Shown: positions 55,264 through 63,936 of the stretch, piece by piece
Position numbering within the stretch: position 1 is the first letter of the stretch
Layout of the letters: each line of letters starts with the position of its first letter
Assembly: GCF_002563775.1 (NCBI RefSeq)
Contig: NZ_PDJO01000001.1
Span: 878,001-942,000, forward strand
Reading direction: 5' to 3'
Length of the DNA stretch: 64,000 bases
Source: Thioclava sp. ES.031
GTDB lineage: Bacteria; Pseudomonadota; Alphaproteobacteria; Rhodobacterales; Rhodobacteraceae
Program-made: the position numbers and the translations under genes
Notes under the pieces: generated by a model
What the model saw: the letters and a program-made list of their open reading frames with translations, nothing else
The model's database searches: none
Told to the model about the DNA's origin: nothing

Positions 55264-56073
55264 TCACGCGCGGCGCGTCATGTCCTGCGGGCAGAGATCA
55301 TGCCGCTTGGCCCAATGCAGAAGCGTGTCGTCGAACTGCTCGGGCGGGACGCCTTCGAGCCCGGGAAACTCATGCAAGATGATCCGCAGCGCGCGGCGCT
55401 GGTCCTCGGTCAGGCGGTCGTCGTGCCAGAGCCGATAGATGCCGCGCGGCAGGCGGCGCTCGGGTCTCGCGGTGCTGTAGAACAGCGCGAAGGGGATGGA
55501 TTTTACCTGTGCCACGTAGCTTGATAATTGCGGCAGGAACTGCCCGGTGAACTCGTCGGAGCCGGGCGGGAAGACCTCGGCCAGAGCCATGACTGCACGC
55601 CCCTGCGCCGCTGCCTGCGTGGTGGAGAAGACGAAGCTTACCGCGAGCGTCAGCACCAGCATCCCTGTCACCCCCGTGATCACCGAGATCAGCGACCAGC
55701 CGGTCCCCGCAGGCGTCGCGTAGCCGCCACCCAGCGTCGAGAGCAGATGCCCCGCATAAGAGAGGCTGTCACCGAAGCTCGCCGCGGGCAGGCCCTTGGT
55801 CGTCTCCAGAGACCGGGTCGCGGCGAAGAAGATCAGGCTCCAGCCGAAGGCGACCATGATGATCCAGACGCCGCCGAGCCATGCCATCGTCACCGGGCCG
55901 CAGATGCGATGCGCGAGCCGCGTGTGCCCGAAGCTGCGGATGCGCTTGAAGCCGAACCGTGCGATGGCCAGCGAGATTGCCCCGGACTGGCCAGCACCAA
56001 GCGCGCAGAGCAGAATGTCCCAAAGCGAGATCGCAACGATGGCGGCGCCGAGGAGGATCAGGAAAATGGTCAC
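55264..56073 (-). CDS. Two-helix ion-channel-like membrane protein
   Basis: The product is 269 residues. Two or three N-terminal membrane helices (from 1, and 60-84) are followed by a pore-loop-like LSTLGGGYATP (residues 111-121) and a further helix (ISVITGVTGMLVLTLAVSFVF), as in two-helix K+ channels. The selectivity filter would be TLGGGY instead of TxGYGD, so ion choice is unclear. The C-terminal ~100 residues are cytosolic and rich in charged residues. It lies 33 bases upstream of the AI-2E family gene on the same strand. Confidence 0.7.
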   Translation of the reverse strand: MTIFLILLGAAIVAISLWDILLCALGAGQSGAISLAIARFGFKRIRSFGHTRLAHRICGPVTMAWLGGVWIIMVAFGWSLIFFAATRSLETTKGLPAASFGDSLSYAGHLLSTLGGGYATPAGTGWSLISVITGVTGMLVLTLAVSFVFSTTQAAAQGRAVMALAEVFPPGSDEFTGQFLPQLSSYVAQVKSIPFALFYSTARPERRLPRGIYRLWHDDRLTEDQRRALRIILHEFPGLEGVPPEQFDDTLLHWAKRHDLCPQDMTRRA

Positions 56074-56106
56074 GGGAGGCTCCGGAAACTGGAAAGGTGG
56101 GTCAGG

Positions 56107-57162
56107 TCAGGCGGTCTCGGGCCTGACCAGCGGCAGGTAGTGGCGCCGTGTCATCATCATCAGAACGGCCAGCAGCGGGGTTGCCAGCGCGAGGCCGAGA
56201 AGGCCGAAGAAGCTGCCCATCAAAAGCTGGAATGCGATGACGAGGGCCGGGGGCAGCGACATCGCCTTTTCCTGAATCTGCGGCGTGATCAGGTTGCTCT
56301 CGAGCGCCTGTACCGCGAGGTAGAGCAGCGCCACCCAGAGCATCGTGATGGGGCTCAACGTCAGTGCCATCGCCAGCGCGGGGATCGCCGATAGCACCGG
56401 GCCGATATTGGGGATGAAGGTCAGAAGCCCCGCGAGGATCGCAAGGATCGCCGCCAGCGGCACGTTCAGCAGCCACAGCCCGACGAAGGTCAGAAGGCCG
56501 ATCACCGTCATCGAGATCAGCTGCGCAAAAAGCCAGCCCGACAGCGCAGCCCAGCCGGTCGCGAAGCTCGCGACGACCCAGTCCCGCTTGGAGGCGGGGA
56601 AGAGTGCTGCAATCCCGCGCCGATAAAGCTGCGGCTCCACCGCGCCATACACACCGATGAACAGGATGAGCATCGCGTTCCCGATCACGCCGATCGACAT
56701 CATCACGGTCGTGGCGGCCCCTTTGCTCGACGGCGCGATCGAGCCGAGGTCGATCGAACGCGTGACCGAATGCAGCCAGCCATGCGAGTCGATGTAGTCC
56801 TGCACCTGTTTCATTGCCTTGGGCAGGGCGGTCGTAAGCTGGTCGAGCTGATCGGAAAGGCCCTGCGCCGCATAGAGAAAGAACAGAACCGCGAGGCAGA
56901 CCAATATGATCGAATAAAGCGCGAGGCCCCAGCCTTCGCGGATATGCAGCCTGCGCGCGATGGCATTGCCGCCCATCCGCAGGAAGACCGCGACCAGAAG
57001 CCCCGCGAAGACGAGCAGTAGAATATCGGGCGCGATCAGCACCAGAAGCGCAAAGATCGCGATCGGCAGCCAGAAGGCCATCCGCTCGCGCGAGGCCTTT
57101 GCGCGCAGGCCGGTCGGCTTGGGGTCCGCATGGTCGGCGCGATGCGGTCCGGGGTCTGACAT
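56107..57162 (-). CDS. AI-2E family transporter
   Basis: The product is 351 residues with about eight membrane helices in the family layout: a pair near the N-terminus (AFWLPIAIFALLVLIAPDILL), a soluble stretch (QGLSDQLDQLTTALPKAMKQ), and a C-terminal bundle with LTFIPNIGPVLSAIPALAMAL. Members export AI-2, or act as Na+/H+ antiporters in some alkaliphiles. ATG 57162 has GGAGAG just upstream. Confidence 0.88.
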   Translation of the reverse strand: MSDPGPHRADHADPKPTGLRAKASRERMAFWLPIAIFALLVLIAPDILLLVFAGLLVAVFLRMGGNAIARRLHIREGWGLALYSIILVCLAVLFFLYAAQGLSDQLDQLTTALPKAMKQVQDYIDSHGWLHSVTRSIDLGSIAPSSKGAATTVMMSIGVIGNAMLILFIGVYGAVEPQLYRRGIAALFPASKRDWVVASFATGWAALSGWLFAQLISMTVIGLLTFVGLWLLNVPLAAILAILAGLLTFIPNIGPVLSAIPALAMALTLSPITMLWVALLYLAVQALESNLITPQIQEKAMSLPPALVIAFQLLMGSFFGLLGLALATPLLAVLMMMTRRHYLPLVRPETA

Positions 57163-57517
57163 GGTGCTCTCCGTCGCGGCTTGTGTTCCGTGACAGCCAA
57201 CCTGTCGCCCGCGCCGTGGTTCCGTGCCCAAAACGCGTTGCGGCGGAGAAAATGTCACCCGCCATGTGTCCTGCGCCGTATCCGCGCGAGCTGGGCGAGA
57301 TGTCACAACACATCGCGGAAGCGACTGAAAATGTGTAAAAAATGCATCCCGGTGAGCCGGTTGTTTGTCTTATGTTAAAGATATGAACTTTTTCGCCTGA
57401 AGGGCTGAATTCGCCCTCGGGCAGAGGAACTTCTGGACCCGAGGAGACGTTGCCCGGTCGAAATATCCCAACAGGGACAAACGCATTCAGCCGCCCAATC
57501 CGGAGGTCTCTCTTATC
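57163..57517. other. Divergent control region before otsA (355 bases)
   Basis: No gene is seen. An AT-rich stretch at 57335-57395 could hold a housekeeping promoter, but no clear -35/-10 pair is readable. An EcfG-like promoter at 57426-57451 is listed separately. The otsA ribosome site GGAGG lies 11 bases before its ATG, a long spacing. Confidence 0.55.
57426..57451 (+). promoter_or_regulatory. EcfG-type general stress promoter candidate before otsA
   Basis: GGAAC (57426-57430), 17 bases, CGTT (57448-57451) fits the alphaproteobacterial general-stress sigma consensus GGAAC-N16/17-CGTT. Transcription would begin near 57458, leaving a leader of about 60 bases before otsA. Trehalose synthesis is a classical target of that sigma factor. 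Confidence 0.5.
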
Positions 57518-58966
57518 ATGTCCGCCCGCCTCATCGTCGTGTCCAACCGTATCCCGTCCGAGGCCACGCCCTCGGGCGGGCTCGTGGTGGCGCTGCATGA
57601 GGCGCTGCGTGAGAAAGGCGGCATCTGGATCGGGGCGCATCCCGAGACGGGCCCCGAAGAACCCACACTCATCGATATGGGCGGGACGCAATATGACAAG
57701 CTCGCCTTCCGCCTGACCGATGCGGATCGCGCGGCTTATTATCTCGGTTTCGCCAATTCCGTGCTCTGGCCGATCGCGCATCACCGCACCGATCTGGTCG
57801 AGATCAATCGCAGCTTCGACGAGGGCTATCTGCGTGTGAACCGCCGGATCGCGGAGCAGATGGCCGAGGTGATCTCGCCCGAGGATCACATCTGGATTCA
57901 CGACTACCATTTCTTCCCGCTGGCCGAGGAGCTGCGCAGTTTGGGCGTGACCAACCGCATCGGCTTCTTCCTGCATATTCCTTTTCCCAACATCACCGAT
58001 CTCGACGTGTTGCCCGACCCGCCCGCCTTCGCGCGCTGGCTGGCGCATTACGACCTGGTCGGCCTGCAGACGCGGGCCGACGTGGCGCGATGCCTCGAGA
58101 TGTTCCGCGCCGATCCACGGGCAGAAATGCTGCCCAACGGCGCGATCAAATTCGGCGCGCAGGAGGTGTCCGTCCGGTCTTTCCCGATTGGCATTTCAGC
58201 TGAGAGCTTCGCCCGGGCGGCGCAGGACTGCGCGCCGCCGCCCGCGCACGAATTGTTCGGAGACGCCTATGTGATCGGCGTCGACCGGCTCGACTACTCC
58301 AAGGGGTTGCCGCAACGCTTCCGGGCGTTCGAGCGGTATCTGGAAAGCTACGACACGGGGCCGCGCGCCTCGCTGGTGCAGATCGCGCCACCGTCGCGCG
58401 AAAGCGTGCGGGCCTATCAGGAGATCACCGCCGACCTGCAGCAGATCGCGGGGCAGGTGAACGGGCGTTTCGGCGAGGTCCATTGGGCGCCGATCCGCTT
58501 CCTGCACCGCCCGGTACCGCGCGACGAGATCGCGGGGCTGCTGCGCGGCGCACGCGCTGCGCTGGTGACGCCGCTTGCCGACGGGATGAACCTCGTGGCG
58601 AAGGAATATGTCGCAGCGCAGGATCCGGACGATCCGGGCGTGTTGGTGCTGTCGCGCTTCGCGGGCGCCGCCGAGGACATGACCGAGGCGCTGCTGGTCA
58701 ATCCGCATGACGTCGACGAGACCGCCACCGCGATCCGCCGCGCTCTGACGATGCCGCTGGAGGAACGCCGCGCGCGCCACGCCGCCTGCATGGAAGTTGT
58801 CCACGCGACCGATACCGGCGCTTGGGCGCGCAGCTTCCTCGATCAGCTCGCCGCCTGCACACCCGCTTTGCGCATTACCGGACGCGCCGCCGAATGGCTT
58901 CGCGGCGAAGAGGGCCGGGAATTCGACCCCGCCGCGCATCGCTCTACTTCAAAGGAGGAGGCCTGA
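57518..58966 (+). CDS. otsA: Trehalose-6-phosphate synthase
   Basis: The product is 482 residues, GT20. The glucose-6-phosphate loop is SNRIPSEATPSGGL, IWIGAHP follows, DYHFFPLAEEL is near the centre, and the donor site is VDRLDYSKGLPQRF with PLADGMNLVAKEY. It makes trehalose 6-phosphate from UDP-glucose (or GDP-glucose) and glucose 6-phosphate. No otsB phosphatase gene is in the window; instead a PIG-L-like gene follows 1 base after the stop. Confidence 0.95.
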   Translation: MSARLIVVSNRIPSEATPSGGLVVALHEALREKGGIWIGAHPETGPEEPTLIDMGGTQYDKLAFRLTDADRAAYYLGFANSVLWPIAHHRTDLVEINRSFDEGYLRVNRRIAEQMAEVISPEDHIWIHDYHFFPLAEELRSLGVTNRIGFFLHIPFPNITDLDVLPDPPAFARWLAHYDLVGLQTRADVARCLEMFRADPRAEMLPNGAIKFGAQEVSVRSFPIGISAESFARAAQDCAPPPAHELFGDAYVIGVDRLDYSKGLPQRFRAFERYLESYDTGPRASLVQIAPPSRESVRAYQEITADLQQIAGQVNGRFGEVHWAPIRFLHRPVPRDEIAGLLRGARAALVTPLADGMNLVAKEYVAAQDPDDPGVLVLSRFAGAAEDMTEALLVNPHDVDETATAIRRALTMPLEERRARHAACMEVVHATDTGAWARSFLDQLAACTPALRITGRAAEWLRGEEGREFDPAAHRSTSKEEA

Positions 58967-58967
58967 T

Positions 58968-59474
58968 ATGACTATGATGTCACGAAATATGGAGACGACC
59001 GCGTCGGAGGAGGGCGCGCTCGTCCTGATGCTGCACCCCGGAAATTGCGATCTCGAGTGCCATGGGGCGTTTGCGGAGGCGCTCAAGCACGACCGCTCGC
59101 ACATTGTTTGCCTGTCCCAGGAAGGCGGCGGGCGCGGTGCGTTGGTCGCCCGGCTGGGTGCTTGCGGCGCGACGCCGATCTGTGCGTCGTTCCTGACCTA
59201 TGAAGATGAAGCGCTCTTTGATCCCGAGGAACAAGGCGCCATCGCGCATGTGCTGTCCTACATTATGCAGGCGCACGCTTTGACCCGCATCTTCGTGCCC
59301 AAGCATGACTGCGATCACGCGTGCCACGCCGCGATCGAGGCGATCGCGCAGAACCTGTCGCGAATTTCCGGAGCGCCGGTCACTCATGCCGATGATGAGC
59401 CAGCGGATAGCGAGATGGTCGCGGGTGGCGGTGATCCGAGCGGGAGCGGCACTCTTCTGAGCGCCCGCGCCTGA
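58968..59474 (+). CDS. Degenerate LmbE/PIG-L-like protein
   Basis: The product is 168 residues. The layout resembles LmbE/PIG-L deacetylases: LVLMLHPGNCDLECHGAFAE, then HIVCLSQEGGGRG, and a later PKHDCDHACHAAIEAI. In true deacetylases the first zinc motif is (A)HPDDE; here it is HPGNCD (residues 23-28), so Asp-Asp-Glu is lost, while an HxxH (His117, His120) remains near where HPDH is expected. AAGGAGGAG precedes ATG 58968, 1 base after otsA. It may be a catalytically dead partner or an enzyme of altered metal use. Family assignment is from pattern only. Confidence 0.6.
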   Translation: MTMMSRNMETTASEEGALVLMLHPGNCDLECHGAFAEALKHDRSHIVCLSQEGGGRGALVARLGACGATPICASFLTYEDEALFDPEEQGAIAHVLSYIMQAHALTRIFVPKHDCDHACHAAIEAIAQNLSRISGAPVTHADDEPADSEMVAGGGDPSGSGTLLSARA

Positions 59475-59620
59475 CCGGCCCAGATCCGCGCCCCCGCGGA
59501 CACTCCTAAAAAAGAAACCGCCCGCGCATCCGAAGCTGCGCGAACGGCCCGGGAGCGGTCTGCCGAGAGGGGGACCTTCCGGCAAACCTCCCCGTCACTT
59601 GGGGCTTTTACTCAAGCCCG

Positions 59621-60109
59621 TCACTTGGGCATGATCACCTTGTCGATCACGTGGATCACGCCGTTGCTGGCCTCGATATCGGCCTGGGTCACGCTGGCAT
59701 CATCGACCATCACGGCGGGGTCGGTTTTCACCGTGACTTCCGAGCCCTGCACGGTCGCGGCCATCATCCCATCACTCAGATCGCCGGACATCACTTTGCC
59801 GGGCACGACGTGATAGGTGAGGATCGACGTCAGCGTGTCCTTGTTCTCGGGTTTGAGCAGGTCGTCGACAGTGCCTTCGGGCAGGGCTGCAAAGGCCTCG
59901 TCGGTGGGTGCGAAGACGGTGAAGGGGCCTTCGCCCTTGAGCGTCTCGACCAGTCCGGCGGCCTGCACGGCGGCCACGAGCGTCTCGAAGCTGCCTGCGT
60001 TCACGGCGGTGTCGACGATATCCATTCCGCCATGATTGTCGGCATAGGCGGGGGCGGAAACGAGCGCGGTTCCGGCGAGGACTGCGGCCATGAAGGTTCT
60101 TCTCAGCAT
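59621..60109 (-). CDS. Exported fasciclin (FAS1) domain protein
   Basis: The product is 162 residues with a signal peptide [23 protein letters not shown]. The FAS1 domain shows the H1 and H2 motifs: [17 protein letters not shown] and [13 protein letters not shown], with YHVVPG between. These domains mediate adhesion in many organisms; bacterial single-domain forms are secreted proteins of unclear role. Just downstream of the stop there is a 13-base direct repeat of the gene end. Confidence 0.92.
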   Translation of the reverse strand: MLRRTFMAAVLAGTALVSAPAYADNHGGMDIVDTAVNAGSFETLVAAVQAAGLVETLKGEGPFTVFAPTDEAFAALPEGTVDDLLKPENKDTLTSILTYHVVPGKVMSGDLSDGMMAATVQGSEVTVKTDPAVMVDDASVTQADIEASNGVIHVIDKVIMPK

Positions 60110-60257
60110 TCTCTTTCTCCCTGTGTTGGATCGTGGGTAGATCCCGTGGTGGATCATGCAGGAGATACGGGGAATGCAGCGATATGGATCACGCGACGCT
60201 CGCGATTTCGCACTGGGGCGTGAGTTGTCGTGAGTGCGCAGGTCCCGCGTCTCGCGC

Positions 60258-60830
60258 CTAGTGCGGGGCTTTGCGAAGATCTTCGGGCCGGTCGATATCG
60301 CGGAGCGTGCCGGGCGGCAGCGGGACCCGCCGCAGGTCAGGGGCGCGGCGCAGCAACGCCCCGGCGCCGCGGTCGCCCGTCAGCCGCAAAGCAGCAGCGA
60401 ACAGCCTGCGCGGGATCAGCGCCGGCGGCGCGAGGCGACCGTCTGAAGTCGCCATCGCCGGATGGTGACCGGGTGTCTTGAGAAGCTGGCGCAGATGCGC
60501 GCGCGAGACCTCGGGCATATCGCCGAGAACGATCAGCAGATGGCTCGCGCCACTGGCTTGAGCGGCGCGGATCGCGCGGTGCAGGCTCGCGCTCTGGGCG
60601 CGACCCGCTCCGATGCAGAGAAGGTCGAGCCCCGCGCCGCGGAGCTCTTTCGGCAGCTGGGGAGTGCGGGTGATCGCGGCGCGTTTGAAAAGCCCGAGAC
60701 CCCGGAGCGTCTTGGCCGAGCGCAGCACAAGCGCGGCCTCTCCGTCCGCGCGCGCGGCCAGCTTGTCGCGCGCGCCGAAGCGCCGCGACGCGCCCGCCGC
60801 CAGGACCACGCCTATGATCTTGCGCGCCAA
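60258..60830 (-). CDS. MocA-like nucleotidyltransferase (molybdenum cofactor cytidylyltransferase family)
   Basis: The product is 190 residues. The nucleotide loop is [16 protein letters not shown] and the metal Asp is in [10 protein letters not shown]. MocA-type enzymes add CMP to molybdopterin for xanthine dehydrogenase-family enzymes. Only a TTG (60830) is available as start, 3 bases after the xdhC stop. Its place behind xdhC and a hydroxylase large subunit supports the role. Confidence 0.85.
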   Translation of the reverse strand: MARKIIGVVLAAGASRRFGARDKLAARADGEAALVLRSAKTLRGLGLFKRAAITRTPQLPKELRGAGLDLLCIGAGRAQSASLHRAIRAAQASGASHLLIVLGDMPEVSRAHLRQLLKTPGHHPAMATSDGRLAPPALIPRRLFAAALRLTGDRGAGALLRRAPDLRRVPLPPGTLRDIDRPEDLRKAPH

Positions 60831-60833
60831 GCG

Positions 60834-61751
60834 TCAGACCCGCGCCAGTTGCAGCACTTCGGCCAGCACGGAAACTGCTAGCAGCCGCGGCTCGCGTGCC
60901 TGTTCGATCAGGCCGACCGGACCGCGCAGCCGCGAAATCGCGGCCTCCGACAGCCCCTTGCGACGCAGCGCCACCGCGCGCTGGCGTGCCGTGCGGCGGC
61001 TGCCCTGCGCGCCGATGAAGAAGGCGTCGCTTTCCAGAAGCTGCGCGAGGATCGGGATTTCCCGATCATGATCGTGGAAGAACAACAGCGCCGCCATGCG
61101 CGGGTCGGGCGTGATGTCTCCAAGCGGATTGCTGCGCCGGAACTCATGGCTCGTCACGCCGGGCAGGATCACCGGCTCGGGCATGATGAGATCGGCCTGA
61201 TAGCCTGCGCCCGCGGCGAGCTGCGCAAAGGTCTCGGCCTCGACCCCGGTGCCGAAGATCACGAAACGCGGCTCGGGCACGAGGTGCAGGCTCAGATCGG
61301 TTTCGGGTTGGGGCTCGAGCGTCAGGGTGCCCTGCGTGCCCGACAGGTGCAGCGACAGCGGCATCCGAGCGTCAATCGCTTCGGCCATGCGCTCTTGATC
61401 GGCCACGGGCGGGGCAGGGATCACCGTGATGTCGAGCGCCCCACCACAGGGCAGCACGAGGTCGATGAAGGGCGAGCCCTCGCCGTAGCGCAGATGCCGC
61501 GCGCAGCCGTCCTGCGCGACCTTGTTCAGGTGGTGTTCGATATCGGCATCGATACAGCCCGCCGAGAGATGGCCGCGAATGTTGCCCCGATCGTCAAGGC
61601 TCATCGCAGCACCGAGGGGACGATAGCCCGCCCCCTCGATCCTAGTGAGAATGGCCAGCGCGGCGAGCCGTCCCGGCGCGGGCAACGGCATTTCCGCCAT
61701 GCCCAACCGGGTCTCGACACGCGCACGCTGGCGAAGCGGACTACCGTCCAT
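60834..61751 (-). CDS. XdhC-family Mo-cofactor sulfuration/insertion protein
   Basis: The product is 305 residues. The N-terminal XdhC/CoxI part includes GNIRGHLSAGCIDADIEHHL, with the conserved Cys, and the C-terminal Rossmann part includes RFVIFGTGVEAETFAQLA and AFFIGAQGSRRTARQR. It delivers sulfurated cofactor to the hydroxylase. The start overlaps the large-subunit gene by 11 bases; AAGAGG lies upstream. Confidence 0.9.
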   Translation of the reverse strand: MDGSPLRQRARVETRLGMAEMPLPAPGRLAALAILTRIEGAGYRPLGAAMSLDDRGNIRGHLSAGCIDADIEHHLNKVAQDGCARHLRYGEGSPFIDLVLPCGGALDITVIPAPPVADQERMAEAIDARMPLSLHLSGTQGTLTLEPQPETDLSLHLVPEPRFVIFGTGVEAETFAQLAAGAGYQADLIMPEPVILPGVTSHEFRRSNPLGDITPDPRMAALLFFHDHDREIPILAQLLESDAFFIGAQGSRRTARQRAVALRRKGLSEAAISRLRGPVGLIEQAREPRLLAVSVLAEVLQLARV

Positions 61752-63936
61752 TGGCAAACCTCTTGAGAACTTTGTCGGGCGTGGCCGGATAGTCGTATAG
61801 CCGCACGCCCGTCGCATTGTGGATCGCATTGATCACCGCGGCCCCTGCGCCCGAGATGCCCAGCTCGCCCACGCCTTTGGATTGGATCGGGTTGGCTTCG
61901 TCATCGCGCTCGGGCAGGAAAACCACCTCCATCTCGCGCGGAATATCCGCGTGGGCCGGGACGTGGTAATTCGCCAGATCGCGGGTGACGATATGGCCGG
62001 TGCGCGGATCGTGGCCAAGCTCTTCGTGCAGGGCCGAGCCGACGCCCCAGACCATGCCGCCGACGGCCTGACTGCGCGCGGTCTTCTCGTTGAGCACGCG
62101 GCCGATGCCGAGCACGCCGAGCATCCGGCGCACCCGCACCTCGCCCGAGACCTCGTTGACCGCGACTTCGGCGAAATGTGCGCCGAAGCCAGCCGAGAAG
62201 TGGCTCTTCGCGGTTTGGCCGCGTTCGATTTTGCACTCGGCGCTGATCGGATCGCTCAGCAGATCGACCAGTTTCGCGGTCTTGCCGCCGCCCGAGACCT
62301 CGCCATTGCCCAGGCTCAACTCTTCGAGCTTGCAGCCGAGCTTGTCGGCAAGCTCCTGACGGATCTTGCGCGCAGCGAGGAAGACCGAAGACCCCGATGA
62401 CGACGCCCCGAAAGAGCCGCCCGACCCGGAGGCCCCCGGCAGGTCGCTATCTGCCAGATGGACCGAAACCTTGTCGATCGGCAGGCCCAGCATCTCGCCC
62501 GCGATCTGGCCGAGGATGGCGTAGCTGCCGGTGCCGATATCGGTCATGTCGGTCTCGACCAGCGCACCGTCCGCGCTGAGCGTCACGCGCGCCGCCGATG
62601 GCACGAGGAAGTTCGACCGCCCCGCAGCCGCGACGCCCATGCCGATCAGCCATTCGCCTTCGCGACGCGTTCCGGTCTCGGGGCGCTGATCCCAGCCGAA
62701 GCGTTTCGCACCTTCGCGCAGGCTGTCTTCCAGCGCGCGGGCCGAGTAGGCCTGACCGGTGTCGGGGTGCTTTTCGGGGATATTGCGCAGGCGCAGTTCC
62801 ACCGGGCAGAGGCCCAGCTTCTCGGCCAGCTCATCCATCGCGGTTTCCAGCGCGAAAGTGCCGACCGCCTCGCCCGGCGCGCGGACCGAGCCCGAGGGCG
62901 TGCGGTGGTTGCGCGAGATATGCTGGCGCATCACCCGGTTGGGCGCACCATACATGAAGCGGGTCGCGGCGTTGACCGGCTCGGCGAAGCCTTCGCCTTC
63001 GAGATTGGACACACGATCCTCGTGGCCGATCCCGGTCAGCTTGCCGTCCTTGTCGGCGGCGAGGCGCAGGCGCTGCCACGTTTCGGTGCGGCGCAGCATG
63101 GCATCGAAGACGGTCTGACGGCTCAGCACGACGCGCACCGGACGGTCGAGTTCGCGCGCGGCGATCGCGGCCCCGACATGCTCGGCGGAAATGCCCAGCT
63201 TGGAGCCGAACCCGCCGCCCACATAGGGCGCGAGGATATGGACCTTGTCGGATTCCACGCCCACCGCATCGGCCAGCTCTTCCTTGTTGAATCGGATCAT
63301 TTGCAGCGAGCCATGTAGAACGAGGCGACCGTCCTTCCACTCGGCGATACCCGCATGCGGCTCCATCGCAGCAGCGACATGACCTGCGGTGGTATATTCG
63401 AGATCAACCGATTGCGCGGCCTTCTCCATCGCGGCGTCGAGGTCGCCCTGAATGGTTTCCCGCTTCTCGTTCAGCTCGAGCTCCACCCCCGCCGGATCGA
63501 CCGGCGCGCCGGGGTTCTGCTCGTAGCTGATCTTGATCCGGGCGGCGGCGTCGCGCGCGGTCTCGAAGCTGTCGGCCACGACGAGCCCGATCGGCTGGCC
63601 GTGATAATCGACGTGGTCGCCGGGCTGCACGGGCGCGGCGCCCGCCATGCCCTGCGCCGGGTTGCGCACGAATTCCGGGCCGCGGAACAGGCCCAGATAG
63701 CCGGGCAGCTTCTTCGCCTCCGTCTCATCAAAGCCGGTGACCTTGCCGCGCGTGATCGTGGCGCGCAGCATCACGCCATGGACCATGCCTTCGGGCGCGA
63801 ATTCGGCCGCATAGGTCGCGGTGCCGGTCACTTTCAACTTGCCCTCGGGGCGATCGAGCGGCGCGCCCACCAGACCCTGTTTGGTTTCGTCGAGCAGCCG
63901 CGGCTGCGCTTCATTCATCGTGAACGTGTCGCTCAT
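61741..63936 (-). CDS. Xanthine dehydrogenase-family molybdopterin subunit (PaoC-like)
   Basis: The product is 731 residues. Mo-site blocks include PYVGGGFGSKLG, GSVRAPGEAVGTFALE, and the catalytic Glu in SKGVGELGISGAGAAVINAI. There is no signal peptide. The following XdhC and MocA genes and an upstream partner gene point to a PaoABC-type aldehyde oxidoreductase or related hydroxylase. Its start overlaps the upstream gene by 4 bases. Confidence 0.88.
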   Translation of the reverse strand: MSDTFTMNEAQPRLLDETKQGLVGAPLDRPEGKLKVTGTATYAAEFAPEGMVHGVMLRATITRGKVTGFDETEAKKLPGYLGLFRGPEFVRNPAQGMAGAAPVQPGDHVDYHGQPIGLVVADSFETARDAAARIKISYEQNPGAPVDPAGVELELNEKRETIQGDLDAAMEKAAQSVDLEYTTAGHVAAAMEPHAGIAEWKDGRLVLHGSLQMIRFNKEELADAVGVESDKVHILAPYVGGGFGSKLGISAEHVGAAIAARELDRPVRVVLSRQTVFDAMLRRTETWQRLRLAADKDGKLTGIGHEDRVSNLEGEGFAEPVNAATRFMYGAPNRVMRQHISRNHRTPSGSVRAPGEAVGTFALETAMDELAEKLGLCPVELRLRNIPEKHPDTGQAYSARALEDSLREGAKRFGWDQRPETGTRREGEWLIGMGVAAAGRSNFLVPSAARVTLSADGALVETDMTDIGTGSYAILGQIAGEMLGLPIDKVSVHLADSDLPGASGSGGSFGASSSGSSVFLAARKIRQELADKLGCKLEELSLGNGEVSGGGKTAKLVDLLSDPISAECKIERGQTAKSHFSAGFGAHFAEVAVNEVSGEVRVRRMLGVLGIGRVLNEKTARSQAVGGMVWGVGSALHEELGHDPRTGHIVTRDLANYHVPAHADIPREMEVVFLPERDDEANPIQSKGVGELGISGAGAAVINAIHNATGVRLYDYPATPDKVLKRFANGR

